From: Methylobacteriaceae bacterium
GTDB taxonomy: Bacteria; Pseudomonadota; Alphaproteobacteria; Rhizobiales; Beijerinckiaceae
Assembly (NCBI GenBank): GCA_019247255.1
Contig: JAFAPJ010000542.1
Location: 1-5,724 of the forward strand
DNA: 5,724 bases
Reading direction: 5' to 3'
Positions 5,724-5,724 of the stretch are shown in pieces. Under the pieces are notes generated by a model. The model was not told the origin of the DNA, ran no database searches, and was given only the letters and a program-made list of their open reading frames with translations. Each line of letters opens with the position of its first letter. Within the stretch, counting starts at the first letter, position 1. Both the position numbers and the translations under genes were made by a program.

Positions 5724-5724
5724 G

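Noticed and set aside
1..5724. Mobile elements, CRISPR arrays, tRNA/rRNA genes, rho-independent terminators
   Set aside because: The window is filled by six coding regions. I saw no transposase, regularly spaced repeats, RNA-like sequence, or hairpin followed by a T-run on either strand.

Overview
The window is one very GC-rich, gene-dense block in which six genes run head to tail on the minus strand with no gap longer than 13 bases. Base composition, the near-universal G or C at third codon positions, and the protein sequences suggest a high-GC proteobacterium. An alphaproteobacterium of the Rhizobiales or Methylobacterium kind is my best guess from gene style, not a demonstrated assignment.

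Reading in the direction of transcription (from high to low coordinates), the genes are: hpaF (5325-5723, 5-carboxymethyl-2-hydroxymuconate isomerase, GTG start at the window edge), hpaE (3773-5314, 5-carboxymethyl-2-hydroxymuconate semialdehyde dehydrogenase), hpaD (2779-3759, 3,4-dihydroxyphenylacetate 2,3-dioxygenase of the type I vicinal-oxygen-chelate kind), hpaH (1967-2782, 2-oxohept-3-ene-1,7-dioate hydratase), a fumarylacetoacetate-hydrolase-family gene (1077-1970, probably the HpaG-type decarboxylase/isomerase), and the N-terminal 360 codons of a thiamine-diphosphate-dependent enzyme (1-1080) that runs off the left edge. The junctions are tight: two short gaps, each with a Shine-Dalgarno sequence touching the upstream stop codon, then three 4-base overlaps. 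This indicates one transcript with coupled translation. The promoter must lie beyond base 5724.

Together the genes encode the homoprotocatechuate meta-cleavage pathway. HpaD opens the ring of 3,4-dihydroxyphenylacetate, HpaE oxidises the semialdehyde, HpaF isomerises the product, the FAH-family enzyme decarboxylates (and perhaps isomerises) it, and HpaH hydrates the resulting dienoate before aldol cleavage to pyruvate and succinate semialdehyde. The aldolase (HpaI), the 4-hydroxyphenylacetate hydroxylase (HpaBC), a regulator and a transporter are not in the window and may flank it.

The least expected parts are the ThDP enzyme, which has no step in the canonical pathway, and the single-unit FAH protein, which differs from the usual family motifs at two positions that normally matter for catalysis or metal binding. 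I see no mobile element, RNA gene, CRISPR array, terminator or long repeat.
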